64,000 nucleotides of DNA from JANJWP01 sp964482035. Its GTDB lineage: Bacteria; Patescibacteriota; Gracilibacteria; BD1-5; UBA2023. The DNA is taken from positions 124,001-188,000 of the forward strand of contig CAYZVC010000002.1 in assembly GCA_964482035.1 (NCBI GenBank), written 5' to 3'. How positions within the stretch are numbered: position 1 is the first letter of the stretch; each line of letters begins with the position of its first letter. The notes beneath the pieces are model-generated. The model searched no databases. It was not told the origin of the DNA and saw only the letters and a program-made list of their open reading frames with translations. The translations under genes and the position numbers were made by a program. This document shows, piece by piece, positions 52,651 through 60,577 of this stretch.

Positions 52651-53988
52651 TTAGGACCCCAGGAGCCCCTTCATCTTGGCGAGCTCCTTTTCCAGGGTGA
52701 CGGAGTCGCGGGCTTCCATATTGAGGCGGAGCAGCGGTTCGTTGGAGCTCGGACGGAGGTTGATCCAGAAGTTCGGATAGCGGAGGGTGAGTCCGTCGAA
52801 GCGTTCCTTTTCGGCGTCCGGATACGCGGCTTCGATCTTGGCGGTGGTTTCGGCTACGCTCGCCACCTTGAAGTTGGTCTCTTCGATGGCCGGGTACTTG
52901 GCGTACGTCTTACGGACGTCGGACGCCTTTTGGTTTTTTTCGACCATCGCCGAAAGGAAACAGACGAACGCGATGATTCCGGAGTCGGCGTTGGCGTTCT
53001 TGCGGAAGTAGTAGTGGCTCGAATGTTCGCCGCCGAATTCGATTTTGGGATCGGCCTTCATCATTTCCTTGATGTAGACGTGCCCGACCTTGGATTTGAT
53101 GGGGGTTCCGCCGAGTTCACGAACGAGTTCCGGAACGGCGTCGGAGCAGACGGCGTTGTATACGATGGAAGCGCCCGGTTTTTCGAGGAGGACGTTTTCG
53201 ACGATGGAACACATCATGGCCGCGGCCGGAACGATGGTTCCGGTTTCGTCGCACGCTACCGCACGGTCGGCGTCACCGTCGAAGGCCACGCCCACGTCGG
53301 CTCCGACTTCCTTCACCTTGGCGACGAGGTCGAGGGTGTTTTTCGATTCGATGGGGGAGGGGTGGTGGTTGGGGAAGTTCCCGTCCGGTTCAAGGAAGAG
53401 TCCGACCATTTCGAACCCGAGACGCTCCGCGAGTTTCGGGAGGAACGCTCCGGCTACGCCGTTACCGGCATCGGCGACGACTTTGATTCCTTTGAAGCTT
53501 CCGCGGGCGAACGACGCTACGTGTTCGGTCCAAAGATCCGAAACGTCGCGGACTTCCTCAGTTCCGGTCGCGGTGTTCGGGAGCGGGTTTTCCGCGGCGA
53601 ATGCGGCGATTTTCGGTTCCCACGCCTTGAGGTTGATGGGTTCGGCGTTCTTGAGACACGACTTGAGGCCGTTGTATTCTTTGGGGTTGTGGCTCGCAGT
53701 GATCATGAACCCGGCGTCCACGTCGTCGTAGCAGACGGTGGAATACTGGAGCATGTCGCTCGACACGAGTCCGAGGTCGACGGCGGTCTTCCCGGCGAGG
53801 GCTATCCCTTTGCGAAACGCTTGTCCGAGTTCGAAAGACGAGACGCGGGCGTCATAGCCGACGCTGAATTTCCTCCCCGGAACGACCGAGGCGAACGCGA
53901 AGCCGAGCTGGACGTAGTCTTCGGTCGAAAAATCGCGGCCGAAAACGCCGCGGAAGTCGTAGGATTTCGAGAGCAGGGAAAAGTCCAT
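52651..53988 (-). CDS. manB: Phosphomannomutase/phosphoglucomutase (ManB/AlgC type)
   Basis: 445 residues. Interconverts hexose 1- and 6-phosphates for sugar-nucleotide synthesis. Motifs: KSYDFRGVFGRDFS, active-site serine loop GFMITASHNPKEYNGLKSC, metal-binding GVAFDGDADRAVACDETG, sugar-binding FGGEHSSHYYFRKN and C-terminal phosphate loop LRPSSNEPLLRLN. Four-domain length is normal. Own start ATG 53988; stop TAA six bases before repeat A1. No TGA. Flanked on both sides by structured repeat family A. Confidence 0.95.
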   Translation of the reverse strand: MDFSLLSKSYDFRGVFGRDFSTEDYVQLGFAFASVVPGRKFSVGYDARVSSFELGQAFRKGIALAGKTAVDLGLVSSDMLQYSTVCYDDVDAGFMITASHNPKEYNGLKSCLKNAEPINLKAWEPKIAAFAAENPLPNTATGTEEVRDVSDLWTEHVASFARGSFKGIKVVADAGNGVAGAFLPKLAERLGFEMVGLFLEPDGNFPNHHPSPIESKNTLDLVAKVKEVGADVGVAFDGDADRAVACDETGTIVPAAAMMCSIVENVLLEKPGASIVYNAVCSDAVPELVRELGGTPIKSKVGHVYIKEMMKADPKIEFGGEHSSHYYFRKNANADSGIIAFVCFLSAMVEKNQKASDVRKTYAKYPAIEETNFKVASVAETTAKIEAAYPDAEKERFDGLTLRYPNFWINLRPSSNEPLLRLNMEARDSVTLEKELAKMKGLLGS

Positions 53989-54026
53989 GGGGGAAGGGAT
54001 TCGATATCTGATAAATCTTGAACGTC

Positions 54027-54176
54027 GGTCACGCGGATTCGGGAGTTTCGCTCGCTCCAGTCCTCGGATACGGGAACCCGGCGAGGCCGCAGCGACTTTA
54101 GGACCCTAGGAGCCGGGCCCGCCGGATTCCCGTATCCTGCGGAGTCGCTCGCTTGAACTCCCGAATCCGCGTGACC
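54027..54176 (-). repeat. Structured repeat family A, copy 2
   Basis: 150 bp immediately after the def stop. Outer arms 54027-54047 / 54156-54176 (21 bp, perfect); inner arms 54066-54082 / 54121-54137 (16 of 17). Read on the reverse strand it contains the same 18-nt linkers and core as copy 1, but both arm pairs have different sequences that remain complementary. Confidence 0.9.
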
Positions 54177-54178
54177 CG

Positions 54179-54682
54179 TTACAAAGCCTCCTCGGTGTCG
54201 AGCACGGCCTCTCCCACGGTCTTGTCCGTGAAGAGTACCCCGTCGAGGTGGTCGATCTCGTGCTGCACGATTCGTGCCATGAGGCCGTGCATCTCACGGA
54301 CGAAGAGGTTGCCCTTCTCATCCGAGTATTTGAGCCGGATGCGCTTCGGACGGAGCACGTCGCCGCGCATTCCCGGGACCGAAAGGCAGCCTTCGCCGTC
54401 GGATTCGAGAACGTCGGATTTTTCGAGCACGACGGGATTGAACATCGCGACGGTGCGGAAGTTCTCGTCTTCGTACGAATTCAAAAGGCTGACCGCCACG
54501 AGGCGAACGTTATGTCCGACTTGCGGTGCGGCCACTCCGACGCAGCGGTTTTTGGGGTCTTTGACGTATTTTACCATTTCCTGCGCGAGGGGTGCGTACT
54601 TGCGGAACTCGTCTTGGCGGATTTCGGGGCTGACCGCGCGAAGAACGGGATTGTCGTTACCGGTTTCGATTTTGAGCCGCAT
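54179..54682 (-). CDS. def: Peptide deformylase
   Basis: 167 residues, normal length. Removes the N-formyl group of nascent proteins. The three motifs are intact: CVGVAAPQVGHN, DGEGCLSVPGMR (metal Cys) and RIVQHEIDHLDGVLF (HExxH type). Start ATG 54682. Repeat A2 lies two bases after its TAA. Divergent from the Mur ligase. No TGA. Confidence 0.96.
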   Translation of the reverse strand: MRLKIETGNDNPVLRAVSPEIRQDEFRKYAPLAQEMVKYVKDPKNRCVGVAAPQVGHNVRLVAVSLLNSYEDENFRTVAMFNPVVLEKSDVLESDGEGCLSVPGMRGDVLRPKRIRLKYSDEKGNLFVREMHGLMARIVQHEIDHLDGVLFTDKTVGEAVLDTEEAL

Positions 54683-54704
54683 TTCTTTCGTATGGAATTA
54701 ACCC

Positions 54705-54732
54705 TTGGATTTTACGTCAAAGCGGGTAAAAT
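54705..54732 (+). promoter_or_regulatory. Promoter of the Mur ligase gene
   Basis: TTGGAT (54705-54710), 16-bp spacer, TAAAAT (54727-54732); start codon 33 bases later. Confidence 0.6.
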
Positions 54733-54764
54733 TCAACGCGTTTTCCCGATTCGCCCGAACCTCC

Positions 54765-56084
54765 ATGTCTTTCAAAGATTCCCTCCGAAAAGCCGTCGCC
54801 CTCGATTCGCCTTTGCGCGTCGGGTACCACTTCGCCCGTGCCGCCCTCGCCCGTGCCGTTTACGGCGGTCCAGGAAAGAGCATGGTCGTCATCGGCGTAA
54901 CCGGTACGAAGGGCAAATCGACCACCACCAACATCATCGCCCGTGGGCTCGAAGCCGCCGGCAAGCGCGTTTTCGCGTTCTCCACCATCAACTACGCCAT
55001 CGCCGGAGAATGGAAGGAGAACAATATGAAAATGACCTCGCCCGATCCGTTCACTCTCAACCGGCTCCTTCGCGAAGCCGAAAAAGCGGGCTGCGAGTAC
55101 GCGGTCATCGAAGTTTCGAGCCATGCGCTTTACTACGGGCGCGTAGCCGGAATCGACTTCGACGTCGCCGTCATGACCAACATTTCGCAGGACCATCTCG
55201 ACTTGCACAAGACGATGGACAATTACGTCGAAACGAAGCTCGGCCTTTTTAAGAGCCTCGTCGAATTCCGGAGGAAGCGAGGTATTAAGAAGGTGACGGT
55301 CGTGAATCTCGATTCGCCGTATTGCGAACGGTTCCTCGAACCTACCGCCGACATCGTCTACAGCTACGGAAACGCGCCGAGCGCGCAGATCCGCGCTATC
55401 GACGTCGAAGCTTCGAAAGCGGGCACGAAATTCACCATCAAGATGCCGTCGAACCGCTTCGAAATCAACACGAAGCTCCGTGGGACGTTCAATGTCGCCA
55501 ACATCCTCGCCGCCACCGCCGTTCTCATCTCCCAAAAGGTCCAACCCGAAACCATCGCGGAAACCATGGCGAAGTTCGAAGTCGTCCCGGGGCGTCTCGA
55601 AGAAGTGCCCAACGACCGCGGAATCACCATCTTCGTCGACTACGCCCATACCGAGGAATCTCTCAGGAGCGTTCTCGAAACCGTCCGTTCGTTTCCCGAT
55701 ACCGCCCGCATCATCACCGTCTTCGGCGCTACCGGCGACCGAGACCGTGACAAACGCCCCAAAATGGGCCGTGTGGTCGATAAGCTCTCCGACGTCATCA
55801 TCCTCACTCAGGACGATGACTACACCGAAGATCCGTTCCGCATCATCAAGGAAGTTTCCGCGGGTATCAAGCGTAAGGAAGGCGACGGTTTCTGGGTGGT
55901 GTTCTCCCGTGAAGACGCCATCCGCACCGCGCTTCTCACCGCCGTTCCGTGAGACGTCGTCGTCGTCGCCTGAAAGGGGGCCGAGACGGTCATGGTGACC
56001 AATGCCGGTTCCGTTCCTTGGAGCGACAAGGCCGTGATCCGCCGCATCCTCGAAGAAGTCGACGCGAACACGATTCCGCAGTAA
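54765..56084 (+). CDS. murE: MurE-like Mur ligase
   Basis: 439 residues with TGA-Gly in the last 45 codons (AVPGDVVVVAGKGAETV). ATP loop VVIGVTGTKGKSTTTNIIAR, EVSSHALYYGRV, TNISQDHLDLHKTMDNY, carbamylated-Lys region, and C-terminal domain FVDYAHTEESLRSVLETV, VFGATGDRDRDKRPKMG. MurE adds the third amino acid of the peptidoglycan stem. Residues before the ATP loop are only about 38, so most of the N-terminal UDP-MurNAc-binding domain is missing, and the mDAP-specific DNPR motif is replaced by TQDDDYTEDP. Substrate therefore uncertain. Stop TAA then terminator. Confidence 0.88.
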
Positions 56085-56085
56085 T

Positions 56086-56120
56086 CAAAATCCCCTCCGA
56101 TGAACGGAGGGGATTTTTTT
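56086..56120. terminator. Terminator of the Mur ligase gene
   Basis: ATCCCCTCCG / CGGAGGGGAT hairpin followed by TTTTTT; symmetrical AAAA on the other side. Confidence 0.85.
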
Positions 56121-56134
56121 AGCGGAGCGAGGCT

Positions 56135-56395
56135 TTAGAACGAAAACTTGAGTTTGTCGGATTCCACGTCCGAATCGAGGATGACGGCATCGTAGGTTTT
56201 CCCCCCGATTTCGATGCGGACTTTTTTCGCTAACGGCTGTTCGGAAAAATACGAGGGGTCGATTTCGTTGAACGCTACGGCATTCGTCTGGAGTCCGCTC
56301 GCCGAAATGGGAGCCTCCCCGTGTCAGAGGGCCGCTCAGGCGATCATGAGCATCGCGATGTATCCGACGATCGACGTCGATCCTTTGTTGGTCAT
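56135..56395 (-). CDS. Small exported protein
   Basis: 86 residues with two TGA-Gly codons in the membrane helix (SIVGYIAMLMIAGAALGHGE). After the helix, 55 residues of beta-rich extracellular or periplasmic text (LQTNAVAFNEIDPSYFSEQP, RIEIGGKTYDAVILDSD). Single gene, convergent with the Mur ligase. Stop TAA. Function unknown. Confidence 0.65.
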
Positions 56396-56495
56396 CGTTC
56401 CTGAATCGGTCTAAATAATGGGGAATTCCGCTTATTGCCTAATTTCAGCATATGCTCTGCTAATTGTCAATTATCCAAAGGAATTCAGACCGAAT

Positions 56496-56523
56496 TTGAA
56501 ATACGGCCCACTTTCGGTATATT
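56496..56523 (+). promoter_or_regulatory. Promoter of the TPR-dnaB operon
   Basis: TTGAAA (56496-56501), 16-bp spacer, TATATT (56518-56523); start codon 38 bases later. Confidence 0.7.
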
Positions 56524-56560
56524 CTGCCGGTATTCCGATACGGACTTTTTTCGTTCTCGC

Positions 56561-57520
56561 ATGGATTTCCTCCTTTCCGGTGCTTTCGCCCGGTTCGACG
56601 CGTGGTTTTTGGTCGCTAACCTGACCTTTCTCATCGCCGCCACCGTTTCGTACGTCGTGGAAAAGCTTTTCTGGCTTTTCCGCGTAGTTTCGCCCATCAA
56701 GCCGAACCACTCGGTGCAGCCGTCCGGGCAGCCCCAGGCCCAGCAGGCCGAAGCGAAACCCGTTGCCGCCGTTCAGGAATCCCCCAAGGCCGCCGTTTCC
56801 AAAACCGCGGTCTCCAAGGAAGAAGAAGTTCCGTCCGAAGAAGTTTCCGCCGAAGCGGAAGAATCCCCGTCGGAAGAAGGGGTCGAAACCTTTTCGAGCG
56901 GACCTTCCACCGAAGACCGCCAGCAGGCCGGAGAAATCGCCAAACTCGCCAAGACCAAAATCGCCCGTGGCGAATTCACCGAAGCCAAGGGAAAAATCAT
57001 CGAAGGCCTCGCGTTCGATAAGTTCGACAAGGAACTCAACTGCCTTCTCGCTTCGCTCTACGAACGCGATAAGGACTTCAAAAAGGCCGAACTCGTCTAC
57101 AAAGACCTCATCGTCGTCCACGATACCGACCCCGAAATCTACATGAAGCTCGGGTTCGCCCTCTCGATGCAGGCCAAGTACGAAATCGCCTTCGAAATCT
57201 ACCGCAAGCTCCACGCCATCACCGACGGCGCCGACGAGGCCATCGAAATGCTCGCCAACCTCGCCTACCAGCTCGAACGCTACGAAGAGGCGCGCAATTC
57301 CGCTAAGGAATACCTCCGCAACCACCCGCGCAACGTCGAGATGCTCAACCTCCTCGCGTTCTCACAGGCGAACCTCGGAGAACGCCGCGAAGCGCTCGAA
57401 ACCCTCGACAAGCTCCGCGTCATCGATCCGTACAACGCCAAAATCCGCGAATTCGCCGAAAAGCTCGCTCTCGAGCTCGAACTCGAAGGCAACTTCGGCA
57501 ACAACGAACCCGCCGCATAA
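56561..57520 (+). CDS. Membrane-anchored TPR protein
   Basis: 319 residues. One membrane helix near the start (LVANLTFLIAATVSYVVEKL), a Pro/Ala/Glu-rich linker (residues 45-125), then at least five tetratricopeptide repeats (AKTKIARGEFTEAKGKIIEG, ASLYERDKDFKKAELVYKDL, MKLGFALSMQAKYEIAFEIY, ANLAYQLERYEEARNSAKEY, LLAFSQANLGERREALETLD). A protein-protein scaffold facing the cytoplasm. Twelve bases upstream of dnaB. No TGA; stop TAA. Confidence 0.85.
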   Translation: MDFLLSGAFARFDAWFLVANLTFLIAATVSYVVEKLFWLFRVVSPIKPNHSVQPSGQPQAQQAEAKPVAAVQESPKAAVSKTAVSKEEEVPSEEVSAEAEESPSEEGVETFSSGPSTEDRQQAGEIAKLAKTKIARGEFTEAKGKIIEGLAFDKFDKELNCLLASLYERDKDFKKAELVYKDLIVVHDTDPEIYMKLGFALSMQAKYEIAFEIYRKLHAITDGADEAIEMLANLAYQLERYEEARNSAKEYLRNHPRNVEMLNLLAFSQANLGERREALETLDKLRVIDPYNAKIREFAEKLALELELEGNFGNNEPAA

Positions 57521-57532
57521 CCGCCCAAAGCG

Positions 57533-58873
57533 ATGCTTACGAAAGTTCCTCCCCATTCCGTAGAGGCCGAACGCGGCGTGCTCGGTTCCATCCTCATCGA
57601 CAAGGACGGCATCATCCAGGTTTCCGGCCTCCTCGGCCCGACCGACTTCTACGACAACGCCCATGGCCTCGTTTACGAAGCCATGCTCCATTTGTTCGCC
57701 GGCAACCGCCCGATCGACCTTTTGACCGTACGCGAACATCTCGACGACCGGGGAAAACTCGACGCGGTAGGGGGGAACTCGTACCTCCTCGAACTCTCCA
57801 ACTCGATCTTCACGAGTTCGAACATCTACCAGTACGCGCAAATCGTCAAACATAAGAGCGTCCTCCGTCGCCTCATCAAGGCCGGATCGGACATCCTCGC
57901 GTACGGCTACGACGAAGAAAGCGACTTGAACATCCTTCTCGAAAAGGGCGAACAGGCGCTCTTTACCGTGACGCAGACGTTCATTCAGAACAAGCTCGTC
58001 CACATCAAGGACATCGTCGGTCTCCGTTATGAAGAATTCGCGCAAATCCATGACGATCCCAATTATGGAAAGGGGAACGCCATCAATACCGGGTTCACCG
58101 GAATCGACGGCAAACTCGGCGGCCTCAAACCGGGCGACATGGTCATCCTCGCCGCGCGTCCGTCGATGGGAAAGACTGCGCTCACGCTCAATTTCTGTCT
58201 CAACGTCGCGGAAATGGGGAAGAACGTCGCCATCTTCTCTTTGGAAATGTCGAAGGAACAACTGACCGACCGCATGATCGCCGCGACCATGGGCGTCGAC
58301 TCGTGGAAACTCCAGAAGGGCGAACTCGAAGACGACGAATTCGCCAAGATGGGCGACGCGCTCGAACGCCTCTCGCGGTCGAACATCTACATCGACGACT
58401 CCCCGGGCGGAAACCTCATGGAAATCAAATCCAAGGCGCGCCGTCTCAAAATGGAATCCGGCGTCGACTTCCTCGTCATCGACTACCTCCAGCTCATGGG
58501 TGGAAACAATCCGATGAACCGCGTCCAGGAAATCTCCGAAATCTCCCGCGGCATCAAGTCTCTCGCCCGCGAACTCCAGGTTCCGGTGCTCGCGCTCTCG
58601 CAGCTTTCCCGTGCGGTCGAATCGCGTACCACGAAGGAACCGATCCTCTCCGACCTCCGCGAATCCGGTTCCATCGAGCAGGACGCCGACGTCGTAATGA
58701 TGCTCTACCGCGAAGACTACTACGACGAATTCACTGAGAACAAGGGGATTACCAACGTCTTCGTCCGTAAGAACCGTAACGGTCCGGTCGGACAAGCGGA
58801 CCTGAAGTTCGAAAAACGCTTCCAGAAGTTCTACGACGTCGAGACCAAGCGCGAATACGAAGACGTTTTCTAG
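57533..58873 (+). CDS. dnaB: Replicative DNA helicase DnaB
   Basis: 446 residues. Hexameric helicase that unwinds DNA at the fork. N-terminal domain (VEAERGVLGSILIDKDGIIQ), linker, then RecA core: Walker A ILAARPSMGKTALTLNFCLN, FSLEMSKEQLTDRMIA, Walker B VDFLVIDYLQLMGGNN, sensor SQLSRAVESRTTKEPILSDL and SGSIEQDADVVMMLYRED. C-terminal FVRKNRNGPVG. No intein. No TGA. Stop TAG, then a terminator. Confidence 0.97.
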   Translation: MLTKVPPHSVEAERGVLGSILIDKDGIIQVSGLLGPTDFYDNAHGLVYEAMLHLFAGNRPIDLLTVREHLDDRGKLDAVGGNSYLLELSNSIFTSSNIYQYAQIVKHKSVLRRLIKAGSDILAYGYDEESDLNILLEKGEQALFTVTQTFIQNKLVHIKDIVGLRYEEFAQIHDDPNYGKGNAINTGFTGIDGKLGGLKPGDMVILAARPSMGKTALTLNFCLNVAEMGKNVAIFSLEMSKEQLTDRMIAATMGVDSWKLQKGELEDDEFAKMGDALERLSRSNIYIDDSPGGNLMEIKSKARRLKMESGVDFLVIDYLQLMGGNNPMNRVQEISEISRGIKSLARELQVPVLALSQLSRAVESRTTKEPILSDLRESGSIEQDADVVMMLYREDYYDEFTENKGITNVFVRKNRNGPVGQADLKFEKRFQKFYDVETKREYEDVF

Positions 58874-58911
58874 TCCGTCCGGCAAGAAATCCCATCCCGA
58901 TGAATCCGAAA

Positions 58912-58943
58912 AAGAATCCCCCGTCATTGACGGGGGATTTTTG
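58912..58943. terminator. Terminator of dnaB and of cassette E
   Basis: AATCCCCCGTC / GACGGGGGATT hairpin with T tracts both ways, between dnaB and the convergent cassette E. Confidence 0.85.
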
Positions 58944-58959
58944 CGTTTCCGCATGGGTT

Positions 58960-59127
58960 TCATTGATTCAGCCATTTCCGGCAGACCTTGTACGCGGTTT
59001 TTCCGCTTACCCTCCGATGTTGGTTTTCCGGAAGGGACAGGTACTCGCCGATTTTGGCTTCGTCACGAATTCCGTGGGCGATCAGCTCTCGTTTGCCGAT
59101 CATGCGGGTCTTTATTCGCTTTGCCAT
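58960..59127 (-). CDS. Cassette E: small basic protein ending in TGA
   Basis: 55 residues: MAKRIKTRMIGKRELIAHGI, RDEAKIGEYLSLPENQHRRV, SGKTAYKVCRKWLNQ. AAGGAGGTG lies seven bases before ATG 59127. The TGA at 58960-58962 is 17 bases before a terminator; read as Gly the frame would pass through it and overlap the end of dnaB antisense. The composition (Lys/Arg-rich, short helices) suggests a nucleic-acid-binding or toxin/antitoxin-sized protein, but no family is recognised. Own promoter at 59170-59197. Confidence 0.75.
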   Translation of the reverse strand: MAKRIKTRMIGKRELIAHGIRDEAKIGEYLSLPENQHRRVSGKTAYKVCRKWLNQ

Positions 59128-59169
59128 GGCGCACCTCCTTTCAAGTGGGCTTTGGTTTGTGGTGTAATG

Positions 59170-59197
59170 AGGATACCTAGGCGGCCATCGAAGTCAA
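59170..59197 (-). promoter_or_regulatory. Promoter of cassette E
   Basis: Reverse strand TTGACT (59192-59197), 16-bp spacer, TATCCT (59170-59175); about 36-nt leader with the Shine-Dalgarno. Confidence 0.7.
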
Positions 59198-59233
59198 ATG
59201 GCGCACCGATCCATACGGATTCGGTGCGCCATT
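59198..59233 (-). terminator. Inverted repeat after the 59243 gene
   Basis: 12-bp perfect arms ATGGCGCACCGA / TCGGTGCGCCAT; no T-run, so terminator function is uncertain. The cassette E -35 box abuts it. Confidence 0.5.
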
Positions 59234-59242
59234 CGGATGCCC

Positions 59243-60568
59243 TTAGTTGCACGTTCCGCAATTCGCCGGAACGTTGCCCGCCTGATCGAGACACGCCTTA
59301 CGGGAGGTTTCGCAATACGGCGCCATGGTCTTCATCGTTTTGCTCAGTATGACGTGCATTTCGAGGAGTTGCCCGACGTTGTTGTCCGCGGAAACATTGT
59401 CATCGGAAATCGAGGCGCTCGCCTGGATGTAGTCGTCGGCGATTTCGCTCGCGACGTCACCCTTGAGGCGGGCGAGATTGCGGTACCTTTCGAGGTAGTC
59501 GTCCGAATTCTTCGCGTCTTCCGGCTTCGGTTGGGTGGGTTTGGAAAACCCGGAAGCGTACTGTCCGGCAGCGCTCGACGCCTCGTCGTACATGCCTTTG
59601 ACTGCCGCCACTCACTTGGCTACGGCTTCGCCCACGCCCGTGACCGAACCGTTGATACCCTGCCAGCCCTCTCCGCGGTTGTACGCGTCGAGATTCCTGA
59701 CCGCGCGTTCCGACGCACTGGTCGACATGCCTTGGCGGGCCATTTCCTGGCGCAGGAGGCGCTTTTCGAGCTTGTCCTGGCCTTTGGCATTTCCTTGGAG
59801 CATCGCCCAGGCTTCCTTCCAGTCTTGCGTACCGTTCTGCATGACGTTTCCGAGATTGCCGATACGGTCGACCGCCTGTTTCATTTTCTCGAAGAACGTG
59901 CCTTCGCCTGTGGTGTTGCAGGTCGCTATCGCCTTCGGACCGTAGTCGGCCTTCACACTCGTAACGAATCCGTCCGGCGCGAAAATGAGCGTAGGCTGCG
60001 ATCCGGGTTCGTCGCCGAGCACCGCCTCGCGGTAAACGTTCATGACGTCGGTATGGTTCGAAAGGAGGTCCTGCAGGACGTCCCCGACCTTGGCGTTTTT
60101 CGTCACGTACGAAGGAAACGGCGAGACTTCAGTATCGAAAACGAGATCCGATCCGCAATTCGATGCGAGGGAGTCGATAGCGGCGATGAGTTTACGCTGG
60201 CGTTGGTCGAGGAGCGAATGGTCGCGGCGGATGCCGGCGGGGAGTTCCGTACGGCGGATGAGGTCGACGGTAAACCGGAACGACGTCATGACGTTGGTCG
60301 TCTTGAGCGAGCGGTTGACCGAGCCCACTACCGAACTCTGGGCCTTGTCGACGTCCGAAGTGGCGGTGCGGTTTCCGCTCGGGTCTTGGCAAGTGGCGGG
60401 TCCTCAGACGCGCATCGCTTCCGAAATCATTTTGTCGACGCCCTTGAGGTAGTCTTGGACGGCCTTGTCCGGCGCTTCCTTGATGGAGCAGGATCCGGCC
60501 GCCCACGCGCTCGAAATCCCCATCGAGACGGAGAGAGCGATTACGAGAGCGGCGGTTCCTTTGTTCAT
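59243..60568 (-). CDS. Secreted protein of unknown function (441 aa)
   Basis: Signal peptide MNKGTAALVIALSVSMGISSAWAA, two TGA-Gly codons. Mature part helical with scattered Cys (GSCSIKEAPDKAV, GGPATCQDPSG, LASNCGSDLV, ATCNTTGEGT, and the C-terminal MAPYCETSRKACLDQAGNVP ANCGTCN), suggesting disulfides. No enzymatic motif. It starts 9 bases after the stop of the 60578 gene and continues the clpC-linked run. Stop TAA. Confidence 0.78.
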
Positions 60569-60577
60569 GGGGTTCGG

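Noticed and set aside
57362..58975. 537-codon open frame antisense to dnaB
   Set aside because: Shadow; dnaB motifs are complete on the forward strand.
19331..59127. Assembly chimera as the cause of the five TGA-stop genes
   Set aside because: Five separate joins each landing neatly between native genes, and sharing the 16-bp promoter spacing, would be unlikely; still not excluded and listed as a check.
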